Assembly: GCA_029864805.1 (NCBI GenBank)
Contig: JAOTSS010000010.1
Span: forward strand, 1-43,120
Direction: 5' to 3'
Origin: Candidatus Nitrosopumilus sp.
GTDB taxonomy: Archaea > Thermoproteota > Nitrososphaeria > Nitrososphaerales > Nitrosopumilaceae
DNA length: 43,120 bases
Made by a program: the position numbers and the translations under genes. The notes below the pieces were generated by a model that ran no database searches, had not been told where the DNA came from, and saw nothing but the letters and a program-made list of their open reading frames with translations. Positions 8,753 through 16,237 of this stretch are shown here, piece by piece (position 1 is the stretch's first letter; each line of letters starts with the position of its first letter).

Positions 8753-8848
8753 TTGAAGTGTCCCTACTGCAGTATTGATTTAGATTCATTAAGCATGACG
8801 GACGGATTAAAACATATCTTAGAGCATAAAAAGGAAAGTCAAAAATAA
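8753..8848 (+). CDS. Tiny C2H2-type zinc-finger protein (31 aa)
   Basis: A frame from TTG at 8753 to TAA at 8848 encodes 31 residues reading LKCPYCSIDLDSLSMT and ending in HILEHKKESQK. C3, C6, H21 and H25 give a C-x2-C-x14-H-x3-H pattern, a plausible single zinc finger. The only starts in frame are TTG or the less likely ATT codons before it, because a stop lies at 8744-8746, which also terminates the upstream gene. It follows that gene by 6 nt and could be translated from the same mRNA. The function is unknown. Confidence 0.5.
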   Translation: MKCPYCSIDLDSLSMTDGLKHILEHKKESQK

Positions 8849-8889
8849 AAATTTAAAATTAATATCAATATACAAAATATTGTACAAGC

Positions 8890-9174
8890 ATGGATGAGAT
8901 TGAAAAAATAATAGATGAAATTAGTTTTAGGAAATCAAAATCCAAAGATTATGAAAAAATGCAAGTAGAGGAAATTAGTAAAGAGCTACATGACATAATG
9001 AGATTTGAGCAAGAATCATTGAAAAAAATTGAAGAGTTTGAAAAAATGCAAAAAAATCAAGACGTTGTAAATTATCTTAAAATGATTTCAAAGAATACAA
9101 CGCATAGAGAAATTACAGAAATTCAGGAAATTTATTTAAAAAAAATTGATAATGAGTATATAAATTCAAAATAA
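8890..9174 (+). CDS. Small charged coiled-coil protein
   Basis: The 94-residue product is almost entirely Lys, Glu, Asp and Ile/Leu in heptad-like order, with no cysteines of note and no membrane segment. It reads as one or two long helices (IEKIIDEI, EEISKELHDIMRFEQESLKK). I do not recognise a family. A TATA-like AT run (atatacaaaa near 8867) lies about 25 nt before the ATG, which fits leaderless transcription. It is convergent with the ABC ATPase gene, with 5 nt between the stops. Confidence 0.55.
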   Translation: MDEIEKIIDEISFRKSKSKDYEKMQVEEISKELHDIMRFEQESLKKIEEFEKMQKNQDVVNYLKMISKNTTHREITEIQEIYLKKIDNEYINSK

Positions 9175-9179
9175 AAATA

Positions 9180-10115
9180 TCATTCAGATTCATAAAGCCA
9201 ACATCGAACATATCCAGTTTTAGTTTTAAGTTTAGGAGGAAGTTCTTTACATTTTTCAATTGCTAAAGGACATCTTTCCAAAAATCTGCATTCGGTAGGA
9301 GCGTCAAGCAAACTTGGAGGGATTCCTTTGATGTATTTTGGAGGGCCTCCCTTTAACGTAGGAATGGATTCCAATAGTCCTTTTGTGTAAGGATGTTTTG
9401 GATTTTTGTAAATTTCTTCTGAAGATCCAAATTCAACAATTTGCCCACCATACATTATTCCAATCTTTTCTGTAATTTCAGATAACACTGCTAAATCATG
9501 GGTGATTAACAAAAAAGACATTCCTTCCTTTTTGAGTGCTTTAAGTAAATTGATGATTTGAGCCTGAATCAATACATCAAGTGCAGTGGTAGGCTCATCT
9601 GCAATGACAAATTTTGGTTTTAATAGTAAAGCCATAGCAATGACTACTCTTTGTTTCATACCTCCACTTAATTCATGAGGATATTTTTTTAAAACATTCT
9701 CATCTAAACTTACAGAATTCATAGTATCTAAAATTAATTGGTCTGAATTTCCATCAAAATTATATTGTTTTAGAATTTCAAGAAACTGTTCATTTATTGT
9801 AAAAACAGGATCTAGTGCATTCATTGCACCCTGAAAAATCATTGAGATTTTTTTCCACCTATATTTTGTATTAAAATCAGAATCGCTCAAGTCCAAAAGA
9901 GAGTCACCTTGAAAGGAAATATTACCTTGAACATTTCCTCCAGAAAGCATTCTAATTATTGATAATCCCAATGTACTTTTCCCACATGCACTCTCACCTG
10001 CGATTCCGATTGATTCTCCATCTTCCAAATGAATATCAACATCATCTACTGCATAAACTGGGCCAGAAGAGGACAGATATTTTACAGATAATCCATTAAT
10101 GTCTAAAAAAACCAT
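9180..10115 (-). CDS. ABC transporter ATPase, oligopeptide/dipeptide (OppD/DppD) type
   Basis: This is a 311-residue nucleotide-binding subunit. Walker A GESACGKST is at residues 40-48, the LSGGMKQR signature is at about 147-154, Walker B (FVIADEPTTALD) follows, and a switch histidine occurs in LLITHDLA. The C-terminal extension with CRFLERCP and two later cysteines is the oligo_HPY domain specific to peptide or nickel importers of the Opp/Dpp group. It should power uptake of peptides or a similar solute. The permease, binding-protein and second ATPase genes that normally accompany it are not adjacent, so the rest of the importer must be encoded elsewhere. Its start region faces the divergent NusA-like gene. 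Confidence 0.88.
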   Translation of the reverse strand: MVFLDINGLSVKYLSSSGPVYAVDDVDIHLEDGESIGIAGESACGKSTLGLSIIRMLSGGNVQGNISFQGDSLLDLSDSDFNTKYRWKKISMIFQGAMNALDPVFTINEQFLEILKQYNFDGNSDQLILDTMNSVSLDENVLKKYPHELSGGMKQRVVIAMALLLKPKFVIADEPTTALDVLIQAQIINLLKALKKEGMSFLLITHDLAVLSEITEKIGIMYGGQIVEFGSSEEIYKNPKHPYTKGLLESIPTLKGGPPKYIKGIPPSLLDAPTECRFLERCPLAIEKCKELPPKLKTKTGYVRCWLYESE

Positions 10116-10173
10116 ACCTCTGTTTGATCCAAACTAGAATTTTTGTTTTGCACTAAGGGATATAAACAACATT

Positions 10174-10710
10174 ATGAAAAGAAAAAAATCGATTCAAATG
10201 ATGCTTCCAATTTGTGGTTTTGACGCAAAAAATGCAGTGCTCTGTCCAAAATGTGAGGGAAAAGTAGAATCAGGGGAACTTACAAAGGCAGATGTAGATG
10301 CATCGATCATTCTTGCAAATAGTGCAAAATCAAATAAAGAGATCGAGAATTTTACACTTTATTCTTGTAAAGAATTTGATGGAAATTTTGTTTTATCATT
10401 AGCAAAAAATGACATCATGATAATTAGACAAAGTCGAACACTCTATAGAATACTCCAAGATCAATTCAAAGGGAAGATTTGGCTTGTAGAAGCAGATGAG
10501 AATGATAAAAAATTCATCGAAGATTTGTTTTTTCCTACCAAAATCTTATCAATTAATGTAGTTTGGGCACCCGGCGGAATTCAAAAGACAAAGGCTGTAG
10601 TATCAGGTAAATGGACGCCAAAGTTTCCAATAGACACTGAAAAAGTTATACAAATCGTAAGAAATGCCCGAAACCTTGACATTGAGATAGAATTTGAGGA
10701 TAAAAGATAG
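10174..10710 (+). CDS. NusA-like KH-domain protein
   Basis: The 178-residue protein opens with ICGFDAKNAVLCPKCEG, a short zinc-binding region with three cysteines, and continues with tandem KH-like folds; VWAPGGIQKTKAVVSG reads as part of one KH unit. This combination is known for archaeal NusA-like KH proteins linked to transcription elongation or termination, or to RNA binding near the ribosome. Only 2 nt separate it from aspS, so the two are almost certainly co-transcribed. The exact role in archaea is not established. The start at 10174 fits the divergent promoter region. Confidence 0.75.
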   Translation: MKRKKSIQMMLPICGFDAKNAVLCPKCEGKVESGELTKADVDASIILANSAKSNKEIENFTLYSCKEFDGNFVLSLAKNDIMIIRQSRTLYRILQDQFKGKIWLVEADENDKKFIEDLFFPTKILSINVVWAPGGIQKTKAVVSGKWTPKFPIDTEKVIQIVRNARNLDIEIEFEDKR

Positions 10711-10712
10711 GC

Positions 10713-11999
10713 ATGGTTTTTGTAAAAACGCACGATATTAATGAATTAACTACTCAGTTGATTGGAACACAAGTGATTCTTGGTGGGTGGGTAGAAGATT
10801 TTAGAAAGCTCGGTAAAATGTCATTTATCACTTTACGTGATGTCACAGGAATTTCTCAAGTAATTGTTAAAGGGGAATTAAATGATAATCTAGGAGAGAT
10901 TAATCGTCAAAGTGTAGTTTCTGTAAAGGGGATTGTGCAAGAAACTAAAGCTCGGGATTTTGCATTTGAAATCAAAGCAGATGAAATTGAAGTATTAGGC
11001 AAAGCAATTCATCCATTACCAGTTGATCCTATTGGCAGAGTTGAAAGCAATATCGATACCAGATTAAATCATCGTGCATTAGATATGAGAAACCAAAGAA
11101 CAGCTTCAGTTTTTAAGCTTCGACATTATGTTTTGCAGTCACTACGAAAAACATTAACTGAAAAAAAATTCATAGAGATTACAACACCTAAAATTATTGG
11201 CAGTGCAAGTGAAGGTGGTGCAAATTTATTTTCTCTAGATTATTTTGGAAAGACGGCATATTTGGCTCAGAGCCCACAATTGTATAAAGAACAGATGACT
11301 ATTGGTCTAGAGCGAGTATTTGAAATTTCAAATTTCTATCGTGCAGAAAATTCCCATACAGGTAGACATCTCTCTGAATTTACCAGCATAGACATTGAGG
11401 CAGCATTCATGGATTACAATGATGTAATGGATATCTTAGAATTTCTAGTGATGGAAGTCTACAAGCATACTTCAGAAAATTGTAAAAAAGAACAAGAGAC
11501 GATTGGTCACACAATAGAGGTTCCAAAATCACCCTTTGAGAGAATAACATATTCTCAATGTGTTGAAGAACTACAAAAAGCAGGAGAAAAAATAGAGTTT
11601 GGAGAGGATTTGCTCGACTCCCATCTCAGAAAAATTGGAGATAATCATCCAGGATTTTTCTTCCTAATTGACTGGCCAATGAAACTAAAACCATTCTACA
11701 TCAGAGAAAAAGATGAAGATGCCACATTATCACGTTCATTTGACTTGCAATTTGGATATCTAGAATTATCCTCTGGAGGAACCAGATTGCATAATCCTGA
11801 GATATTAAAGGCAAGACTCAAAGAACAGGGTTTAGATCCTATGCAATTCCAAGATCATCTAAAGACGTTTGATTGGGGAATGCCGCCACATTCTGGTTGG
11901 GGTATGGGATTAGATAGGCTGATGACCACATTGATTGGAATCGATAATGTTCGGGAAGTTGTTTTGTATCCAAGGGATCCAGATAGACTCAGCCCATAA
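10713..11999 (+). CDS. aspS: Aspartyl-tRNA synthetase, archaeal type
   Basis: The 428-residue class II synthetase matches the short archaeal/eukaryotic AspRS form without the bacterial insertion domain. An N-terminal OB-fold anticodon-binding domain spans about residues 1-105 (VILGGWVEDFRKLGKMSFI). Class II motif 2 reads FEISNFYRAENSHTGRHL, and motif 3 at the C-terminus reads GMGLDRLMTTLIG and ends in YPRDPDRLSP, as expected. It charges tRNA-Asp with aspartate. Many archaeal AspRS also charge tRNA-Asn for GatCAB amidation; whether this one does cannot be read from motifs alone. It forms an operon with the upstream NusA-like gene. Confidence 0.95.
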   Translation: MVFVKTHDINELTTQLIGTQVILGGWVEDFRKLGKMSFITLRDVTGISQVIVKGELNDNLGEINRQSVVSVKGIVQETKARDFAFEIKADEIEVLGKAIHPLPVDPIGRVESNIDTRLNHRALDMRNQRTASVFKLRHYVLQSLRKTLTEKKFIEITTPKIIGSASEGGANLFSLDYFGKTAYLAQSPQLYKEQMTIGLERVFEISNFYRAENSHTGRHLSEFTSIDIEAAFMDYNDVMDILEFLVMEVYKHTSENCKKEQETIGHTIEVPKSPFERITYSQCVEELQKAGEKIEFGEDLLDSHLRKIGDNHPGFFFLIDWPMKLKPFYIREKDEDATLSRSFDLQFGYLELSSGGTRLHNPEILKARLKEQGLDPMQFQDHLKTFDWGMPPHSGWGMGLDRLMTTLIGIDNVREVVLYPRDPDRLSP

Positions 12000-12038
12000 T
12001 TTGTTCAGATTTTTATTGTATTGGAATAACAAGAATCC

Positions 12039-12284
12039 ATGATTGAATCTCAAGATGCAAAAAAAGTGGTTGAAGTAATTGGAAATAATTTGATAGGAGT
12101 ATCGCATGATTCAAACAATTTTGTCAAGCTTCCAGATTCTTTTTGGGGGTATTTTGCAAGAGGTCATGACAAAAAAGGAACATTTGGAGTGATCATAACA
12201 TATTCTGAAGAAGGAAAGGATGTAGACGAATTGATAACCATGTATGAGAAATGGGCTGAGAAAAATAAAACTAAAACAGAATAA
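12039..12284 (+). CDS. Small hypothetical protein (81 aa)
   Basis: The product has 81 residues and a compact alpha/beta look: a helix (DAKKVVEVIGNNLIG), an aromatic middle (FVKLPDSFWGYFARGHDKKG), a beta strand (GVIITYSEEG) and a terminal helix (VDELITMYEKWAEKN). No recognised family. It begins 39 nt after aspS and might belong to that transcription unit, though an AT-rich promoter-like stretch also lies in between. It is immediately followed by the convergent zinc-ribbon gene with no spacing between stops. Confidence 0.55.
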   Translation: MIESQDAKKVVEVIGNNLIGVSHDSNNFVKLPDSFWGYFARGHDKKGTFGVIITYSEEGKDVDELITMYEKWAEKNKTKTE

Positions 12285-12416
12285 CTATTTGGTTTCTTTT
12301 AGAAGTTTTCTATAACCCTGACACTCTTTGCAGATGGGTTTACCTTTGTATTTTGGATTTCCATCAGTGATTTTTAGTGTACCCTCGACCAATTTGCAAA
12401 TACAGCATTTTGCCAT
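12285..12416 (-). CDS. Small zinc-ribbon protein (43 aa)
   Basis: The reverse strand from ATG at 12416 to TAG at 12285 encodes 43 residues with CCICKL at positions 4-9 and PICKEC at 28-32, so C4/C7 and C29/C32 form two CxxC knuckles 21 residues apart, as in a rubredoxin-like zinc ribbon. The tail is basic (YRKLLKETK). Its stop abuts the stop of the convergent 81-residue gene. Small zinc ribbons of this kind are abundant in thaumarchaea and often have nucleic-acid-binding or unknown roles. Confidence 0.65.
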   Translation of the reverse strand: MAKCCICKLVEGTLKITDGNPKYKGKPICKECQGYRKLLKETK

Positions 12417-12498
12417 TTATGATGTACTGAAAAATGTGACTAATAAAAATTAGTAATTTTTGAAAAAGAGATAAATTCAAAGAAAGGGATCTTAATTA

Positions 12499-12855
12499 GT
12501 GCACCAATGTGATTACTGTGGATCTGCATTTGGAGATAGAATATGTTATTTTTGTGAAAAAACTTGTTGCACATCATGTATGGTAGATGACAAAACACGT
12601 TGCAAAGATTGTTACATTCAGAAACGTCGTCTTGGATGTAAGAAATTAATCAAAAAAAATAAAGTTATTCTAATATTTGTTGCATTTTTGTGGCTATACG
12701 CAGTATTTCCAGGACCATTCATTCCAGGACTAGATCCAACTTTTTACACAATCTCACTTGTTGCAGCTTTGCTAATTATGATTCCAATAGGATTTGCATT
12801 ATTCTTTTGGTCGTTGAATCCACCAAAATCAGACGTGAAGAAAAGAAAAGATTAG
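12499..12855 (+). CDS. Zinc-finger membrane protein
   Basis: The gene starts with GTG at 12499 and encodes 118 residues. Residues 3-40 hold nine cysteines in a treble-clef or B-box-like arrangement (CDYCG, CYFCEKTCCTSC, CKDC) plus H2. Two membrane segments follow at about residues 55-75 and 82-108 (ILIFVAFLWLYAVF, ISLVAALLIMIPIGFALFF), then a basic tail. The zinc module is probably cytoplasmic and anchored by the hairpin. No function can be assigned. A second ATG-started frame nearby is only an overlapping shadow. Confidence 0.65.
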   Translation: MHQCDYCGSAFGDRICYFCEKTCCTSCMVDDKTRCKDCYIQKRRLGCKKLIKKNKVILIFVAFLWLYAVFPGPFIPGLDPTFYTISLVAALLIMIPIGFALFFWSLNPPKSDVKKRKD

Positions 12856-12994
12856 TTTGTACGGTTATAAATTAACTAAAAACAGGCTCTCACATCATTT
12901 AAGATAAGAGAGGATTCTTATGCCAGTACTGAATAAACAATTTCTTTTCAATGATATGACAATAATCATTTTCAGAATCAACAATCGTCTTTTG

Positions 12995-13003
12995 AATTAA
13001 ATA
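12995..13003 (+). promoter_or_regulatory. TATA-like box of the first Usp gene
   Basis: The AT stretch attaaatag is centred about 27 nt upstream of the ATG at 13027. That spacing is what a leaderless archaeal transcript would need (box A about 26 nt before the transcription start). Support is positional and compositional only. Confidence 0.35.
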
Positions 13004-13026
13004 GTAAACATATCTTTCAATCTTGT

Positions 13027-13455
13027 ATGAATAAAACAATCATGGTTTGTTTAGATGGTTCAAAAAATTCTCTACGTGGTTTAGATAAGGCAATTTTGTT
13101 TGCAAAACAATCAGATGCCAAAATTATTGGCATTCACAGTGATACAAGTTTTAGTGCATTTTCTGCTGTTCGTGCCCCCATACTCCCCGAGAAAAAGTGG
13201 AAAACGAAAATAAGAGAATTAATGCATGTTGCAAAGAAAAAAGCAGAAAAAAATAAAATTAAATTTGAAGGAATTGTTATTGGAGGTCATACTTCCGGTA
13301 TTGATTTAGTCACATTTGCTAATAACTCTGCAAACAAGATTGATCAAATTGTTATAGGATCCAGAGGAATGGGATTTCCAAAGGAAATATTTTTTGGAAG
13401 TACATCAAACTTTGTCTTGCATAAAGCAAAGGCTCCAGTGACTATAGTGAAATAA
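13027..13455 (+). CDS. Universal stress protein, ATP-binding type
   Basis: This 142-residue protein has the UspA alpha/beta fold: an N-terminal strand IMVCLDGSKNS with the conserved Asp, and near the C-terminus the nucleotide-binding motif G-x2-G-x9-G-S, seen as GSRGMGFPKEIFFGSTSN. It should therefore bind ATP, unlike the second Usp in this window. The final strand VTIVK is typical. Usp proteins accumulate under stress, and thaumarchaea carry many copies. The gene appears monocistronic, with a TATA-like box 27 nt upstream. Confidence 0.9.
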   Translation: MNKTIMVCLDGSKNSLRGLDKAILFAKQSDAKIIGIHSDTSFSAFSAVRAPILPEKKWKTKIRELMHVAKKKAEKNKIKFEGIVIGGHTSGIDLVTFANNSANKIDQIVIGSRGMGFPKEIFFGSTSNFVLHKAKAPVTIVK

Positions 13456-13698
13456 TTATTCTAGAGTCATAATTTGGGTCTTCAATCGGCTTTTGCACGG
13501 ACAATTTGGGTTAGTATTATTGTTAATGGTATTGATAACATTTCATGTCTTGACAAGAGATAATTGAACATTCTGTTTTACTTATGATATACTACAATAA
13601 ATAATCTGAGAGTAGTTTCTAATCCGTTTTCTCATCACACTTGGGAAATTATTTATCAAACAACCTTGTTTTTACCATTAAATAAAAAGAAAAGGTGG

Positions 13699-13878
13699 TT
13701 ATTGACCACAATTACAATGAGAGCCACACATACATGGTCCATCTACTCCTGAACAGTTGCATACGCCATCTGCACTACAGTTACAATCACCAGAACATTG
13801 ACAAGTTCCGTCTTTTATGGTTCCACTATTATCCATTGTTACTATAGAATAACTTACTGTAAATGGATCTGAATTCAT
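13699..13878 (-). CDS. Metallothionein-like Cys-rich protein
   Basis: I choose the Met at 13878 (MNSDPFTVSYSIVT), giving 59 residues; the open frame reaches 13902 but that would overlap the divergent gene. The C-terminal 37 residues hold ten cysteines in five CxC pairs (CQC, CNC, CNC, CMC, CNC) separated by 3-6 mostly Gly, Ser or Asp residues, and one His. No other residue type could explain such spacing except metal-thiolate clustering, so a metallothionein-like role in binding Cu, Zn or Cd is a good inference, although the sequence does not follow a metallothionein class I know. The N-terminal 25 residues are polar with a short beta-like stretch. The neighbouring genes are redox and metal related. 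Confidence 0.6.
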   Translation of the reverse strand: MNSDPFTVSYSIVTMDNSGTIKDGTCQCSGDCNCSADGVCNCSGVDGPCMCGSHCNCGQ

Positions 13879-13891
13879 TGTATGAACTGCA

Positions 13892-14050
13892 ATGCAATTC
13901 AAATATCAAGAAGGACAGAAGCGTTGTAGTTTTTGCGGGATCTTCATGGATTGTGAAGGTGCAAGATTCCCATGTTGTCACATAATACTAAGAACAAAAT
14001 CTAGAAACAAACTTTCAAAAATAAAAAGACAAAAATCAAATTACCAGTAG
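13892..14050 (+). CDS. Small Cys-rich zinc-finger protein (52 aa)
   Basis: ATG at 13892 to TAG at 14050 encodes 52 residues. C12, C15, C21, C28, C29 and H30 in RCSFCGIFMDCEGARFPCCH make a likely zinc-binding knuckle, followed by a Lys/Arg-rich tail (RTKSRNKLSKIKRQKSN) suited to nucleic acid. An in-frame stop lies just upstream at 13883, which fixes this ATG as the earliest standard start. The gene is divergent from the metallothionein-like gene with only 13 nt between start codons, so their promoters would overlap each other's coding sequence. It overlaps the convergent regulator by 10 nt. Confidence 0.55.
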   Translation: MQFKYQEGQKRCSFCGIFMDCEGARFPCCHIILRTKSRNKLSKIKRQKSNYQ

Positions 14051-14391
14051 GCACTGGTTCCCATGCCTTCATTCTCTACAATTTGCACATCTAATTCTTC
14101 CAAACCAAATATCACATAAATGGATTTTAGCCTGTTTTGATAAAGATAGTATTTTTTTCCATCATCAGTAACGATTGCTCCCGTAACTTTTAGAATTTTA
14201 TTTTCTTCTAGCTCATGAACGCGTCTATACGCAGTAGTCATTGGAATCTCACACCCTTTTACAATATCTACAACAGATTTTGGCTGTTCTATGGTAAAAT
14301 TCATGATAGTTCTGGAATATTCATCAGAAAGTGCTTTTAGAATTGCTTGTCTGAGATTTGAATCCCTTCCTAAAATTTTAAAATCAGCCAT
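14041..14391 (-). CDS. Winged helix-turn-helix transcriptional regulator (ArsR-like)
   Basis: The 116-residue protein has a winged helix at about residues 12-85: LRQAILKALSDEYSRTIMNF as a leading helix, a recognition region around PMTTAYRRVHELEENKILKV and a beta wing with TDDGKKYYLYQ. The tail (IYVIFGLEELDVQIVEN) may mediate dimerisation. It resembles small archaeal ArsR/MarR-type regulators but lacks an obvious metal-ligand set. Its promoter faces the rhodanese gene, which is on the same strand 64 nt upstream, so it may regulate itself or neighbours; no operator was found. Confidence 0.75.
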   Translation of the reverse strand: MADFKILGRDSNLRQAILKALSDEYSRTIMNFTIEQPKSVVDIVKGCEIPMTTAYRRVHELEENKILKVTGAIVTDDGKKYYLYQNRLKSIYVIFGLEELDVQIVENEGMGTSAYW

Positions 14392-14455
14392 TAATTAATC
14401 TCTAATTTACCATACAATATAATCTTGATTTAGAAAAATGAGAAAAACAAGGAAT

Positions 14456-15205
14456 TTACATCCCTGATTCAATTTGCAAGTTCCAGGTTTTCATTCCACC
14501 TTCTAGAACTTGAAAGTCAATTCCTTCCTGTGCAAGTGCATATGTGGCAATAGTTGCACGATTTCCAGAACCACAAATAACCACTACTGGTTTATCAGTT
14601 GGGATTGAATCCATTCGATCTGGTTGAAATATTTCTGCCAGAGGGATATTTACTGCTCCACCAATTTTGGATTCGAGTAACTCATCAGGTTCTCTTACAT
14701 CAAGTAAGAATAAATCCTCATTTGCAGCCAGTTTTTTCATTAATTCTTCTGAACCTATAACAGTTTGAGAGCTGGAAACAAGATCCTCAGACAAATTACT
14801 CATGCCACCATCAAGATAGAATGTCTGGATTCCCAAATCAGACATGGTTTGAGAAGCTTTTTTCGCATGTGTTCCATCATTGTCAATTAAGACAAAATTG
14901 TATTTTGCTGCCACATCAGATAATCTATTTTGGATTGTTTTTGCCCTTTTTTCCAGAGTTACAGAATCCATAACATCATGTGATGCCCCGGCTAAATGTC
15001 CGGATTGATATTCTTCGGCAGTTCTAATATCTACAACTAAAACACGTTCCTTGTTTTCAAGTAAGACATTAAGGGTTTCAGAACTTACGGCATATTTTTC
15101 AACACTGTCTTGTGTTGAATTTTGTTCCAGAGTTATTATACCAATTATAACAATTCCAATTATTATTGATACAGTAATTCCAATATTTTTTAATTGCATG
15201 AACAT
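14456..15205 (-). CDS. Membrane-anchored tandem rhodanese protein
   Basis: The 249-residue protein has an N-terminal membrane anchor at about residues 9-27, then two rhodanese domains. The first (about 40-140) carries VVDIRTAEEYQSGHLAGA but shows IDNDGTHA where the active-site loop should be, so it lacks the catalytic Cys. The second (about 150-245) has LLDVREPDE and the loop CGSGNRAT with the catalytic Cys near residue 211. It probably faces outside and handles sulfane sulfur or a related thiol. The start could be two codons later at the second Met. It is near a DUF302 gene and nitroreductase in an apparent redox region. Confidence 0.85.
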   Translation of the reverse strand: MFMQLKNIGITVSIIIGIVIIGIITLEQNSTQDSVEKYAVSSETLNVLLENKERVLVVDIRTAEEYQSGHLAGASHDVMDSVTLEKRAKTIQNRLSDVAAKYNFVLIDNDGTHAKKASQTMSDLGIQTFYLDGGMSNLSEDLVSSSQTVIGSEELMKKLAANEDLFLLDVREPDELLESKIGGAVNIPLAEIFQPDRMDSIPTDKPVVVICGSGNRATIATYALAQEGIDFQVLEGGMKTWNLQIESGM

Positions 15206-15315
15206 GTTTCCTTAGATATTGTTATTATACCAAAATACATTTTCCATTGATAACTGTCAGATGTGGAAATCGTATTTCTCTAATATATGATTAAAACAAG
15301 GAACAGGAATAATGA

Positions 15316-15696
15316 ATTTTACACACAGTCAAGACCGAAAAAAGCATTAATAATGCAATTACTGATCTTACCAAAAATCTCAAGGAAATTGGATTTGGAG
15401 TACTAGAAACACTAGATTTCAAAAAGATTTTAACAGAAAAAGGATTAGAATTTGCAGACAATTACAAACTGATGGAAGTATGCAATCCACATCTTGCTAA
15501 ACAAGTGTTAGAGTCTAATCCTGATCTTGGATTGTTATTGCCATGTACTATTGCTGTTTACCAAAAAGATAATGAAAATTTTATCAGTTTAGCAAAACCA
15601 ACATCTTTACTTTCAATGGTATCAGATAAGAATCTAAAATTTTCAGGAGAAGAGATTGAAAATGGTCTAATCAAAATAATAGATAAAGCAAAATAA
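15316..15696 (+). CDS. DUF302 family protein, start codon disturbed
   Basis: The Met at 15472 would give only 74 residues, but the frame stays open upstream and reads HTVKTEKSINNAITDL, then a GFGVLETLDFKKIL strand, the normal DUF302 beginning. The later VCNPHLAKQVLESNPDLG and LLPCTIAVY segments are family hallmarks. No ATG, GTG or TTG lies in this frame before residue 52. A clean ATG at 15312 is in a different frame, and one extra AC unit in the ACACAC run at 15321-15326 would join it to the DUF302 frame. So the gene either uses ATT at 15316, or lost a dinucleotide. DUF302 proteins are small, often linked to sulfur or redox genes; the function is unknown. Confidence 0.65.
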   Translation: MLHTVKTEKSINNAITDLTKNLKEIGFGVLETLDFKKILTEKGLEFADNYKLMEVCNPHLAKQVLESNPDLGLLLPCTIAVYQKDNENFISLAKPTSLLSMVSDKNLKFSGEEIENGLIKIIDKAK

Positions 15697-15716
15697 CGAC
15701 AAAAGATAATGAAAAT

Positions 15717-16220
15717 ATGTCATTTTTTAAAACTGTTGAGAAGAGACGCTCGATTAGATCATTTTCAAACAAACCTGTAGAAAAATCAAAGATTCAGAAA
15801 ATCCTGAAAATATCGTTGATGAGTCCTTCAGCAAAAGGACTACAGAATTATCAAATTTTAGTGGTTGAAGATCAAAAGAAAAAAGACAAACTAGTAGATG
15901 CTACACATGGTCAAGAATATGTTAATTCAAGCCTAGTTCTAGTATTTTGTTCGGATCCTAAAAGAATAAAGTTCATGGGAACACGTGGAAAAAATCTCCT
16001 TTCAGTCCAAGACGCCACCATTGCAGCGTCATATGCCCAATTATCAGCTACTGCATTAGGGTTATCGAGTGTATGGATTGGACATTTTAAAGAAAAAACA
16101 GTGGCTGAAATTCTCAAAACAAAACTTAGACCGGTAGTAATTTTACCAATAGGATACGCAAATGAAAAACCTGTATCAAAAAAATCTCAAAACATGAAGA
16201 GTATGATTAAACGAATTTAG
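15717..16220 (+). CDS. Nitroreductase-family flavoprotein
   Basis: The 167-residue protein is a short nitroreductase. The N-terminal TVEKRRSIRSFSNKPVEK segment is the usual FMN phosphate-binding region, SPSAKGLQNYQILVVED is the next family block, and the late ATALGLSSVWIGHF and LPIGYANEKP strands match the family end. It should bind FMN and reduce nitro, quinone or other acceptors using NAD(P)H; the substrate is not predictable. It starts 20 nt after the DUF302 gene and is likely in the same transcript. Confidence 0.88.
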   Translation: MSFFKTVEKRRSIRSFSNKPVEKSKIQKILKISLMSPSAKGLQNYQILVVEDQKKKDKLVDATHGQEYVNSSLVLVFCSDPKRIKFMGTRGKNLLSVQDATIAASYAQLSATALGLSSVWIGHFKEKTVAEILKTKLRPVVILPIGYANEKPVSKKSQNMKSMIKRI

Positions 16221-16237
16221 TTTTTGAAAATAAAAAA

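Noticed and set aside
9970..10000. Abnormal Walker A (GESACGKST) in the Opp-type ATPase
   Set aside because: The unusual Ala and Cys lie at variable positions; the essential G, G, K and S are all present.
13456..13698. TTG-started frame of about 29 codons
   Set aside because: No ATG or family-like sequence, and the region is stop-rich in other frames; probably chance.
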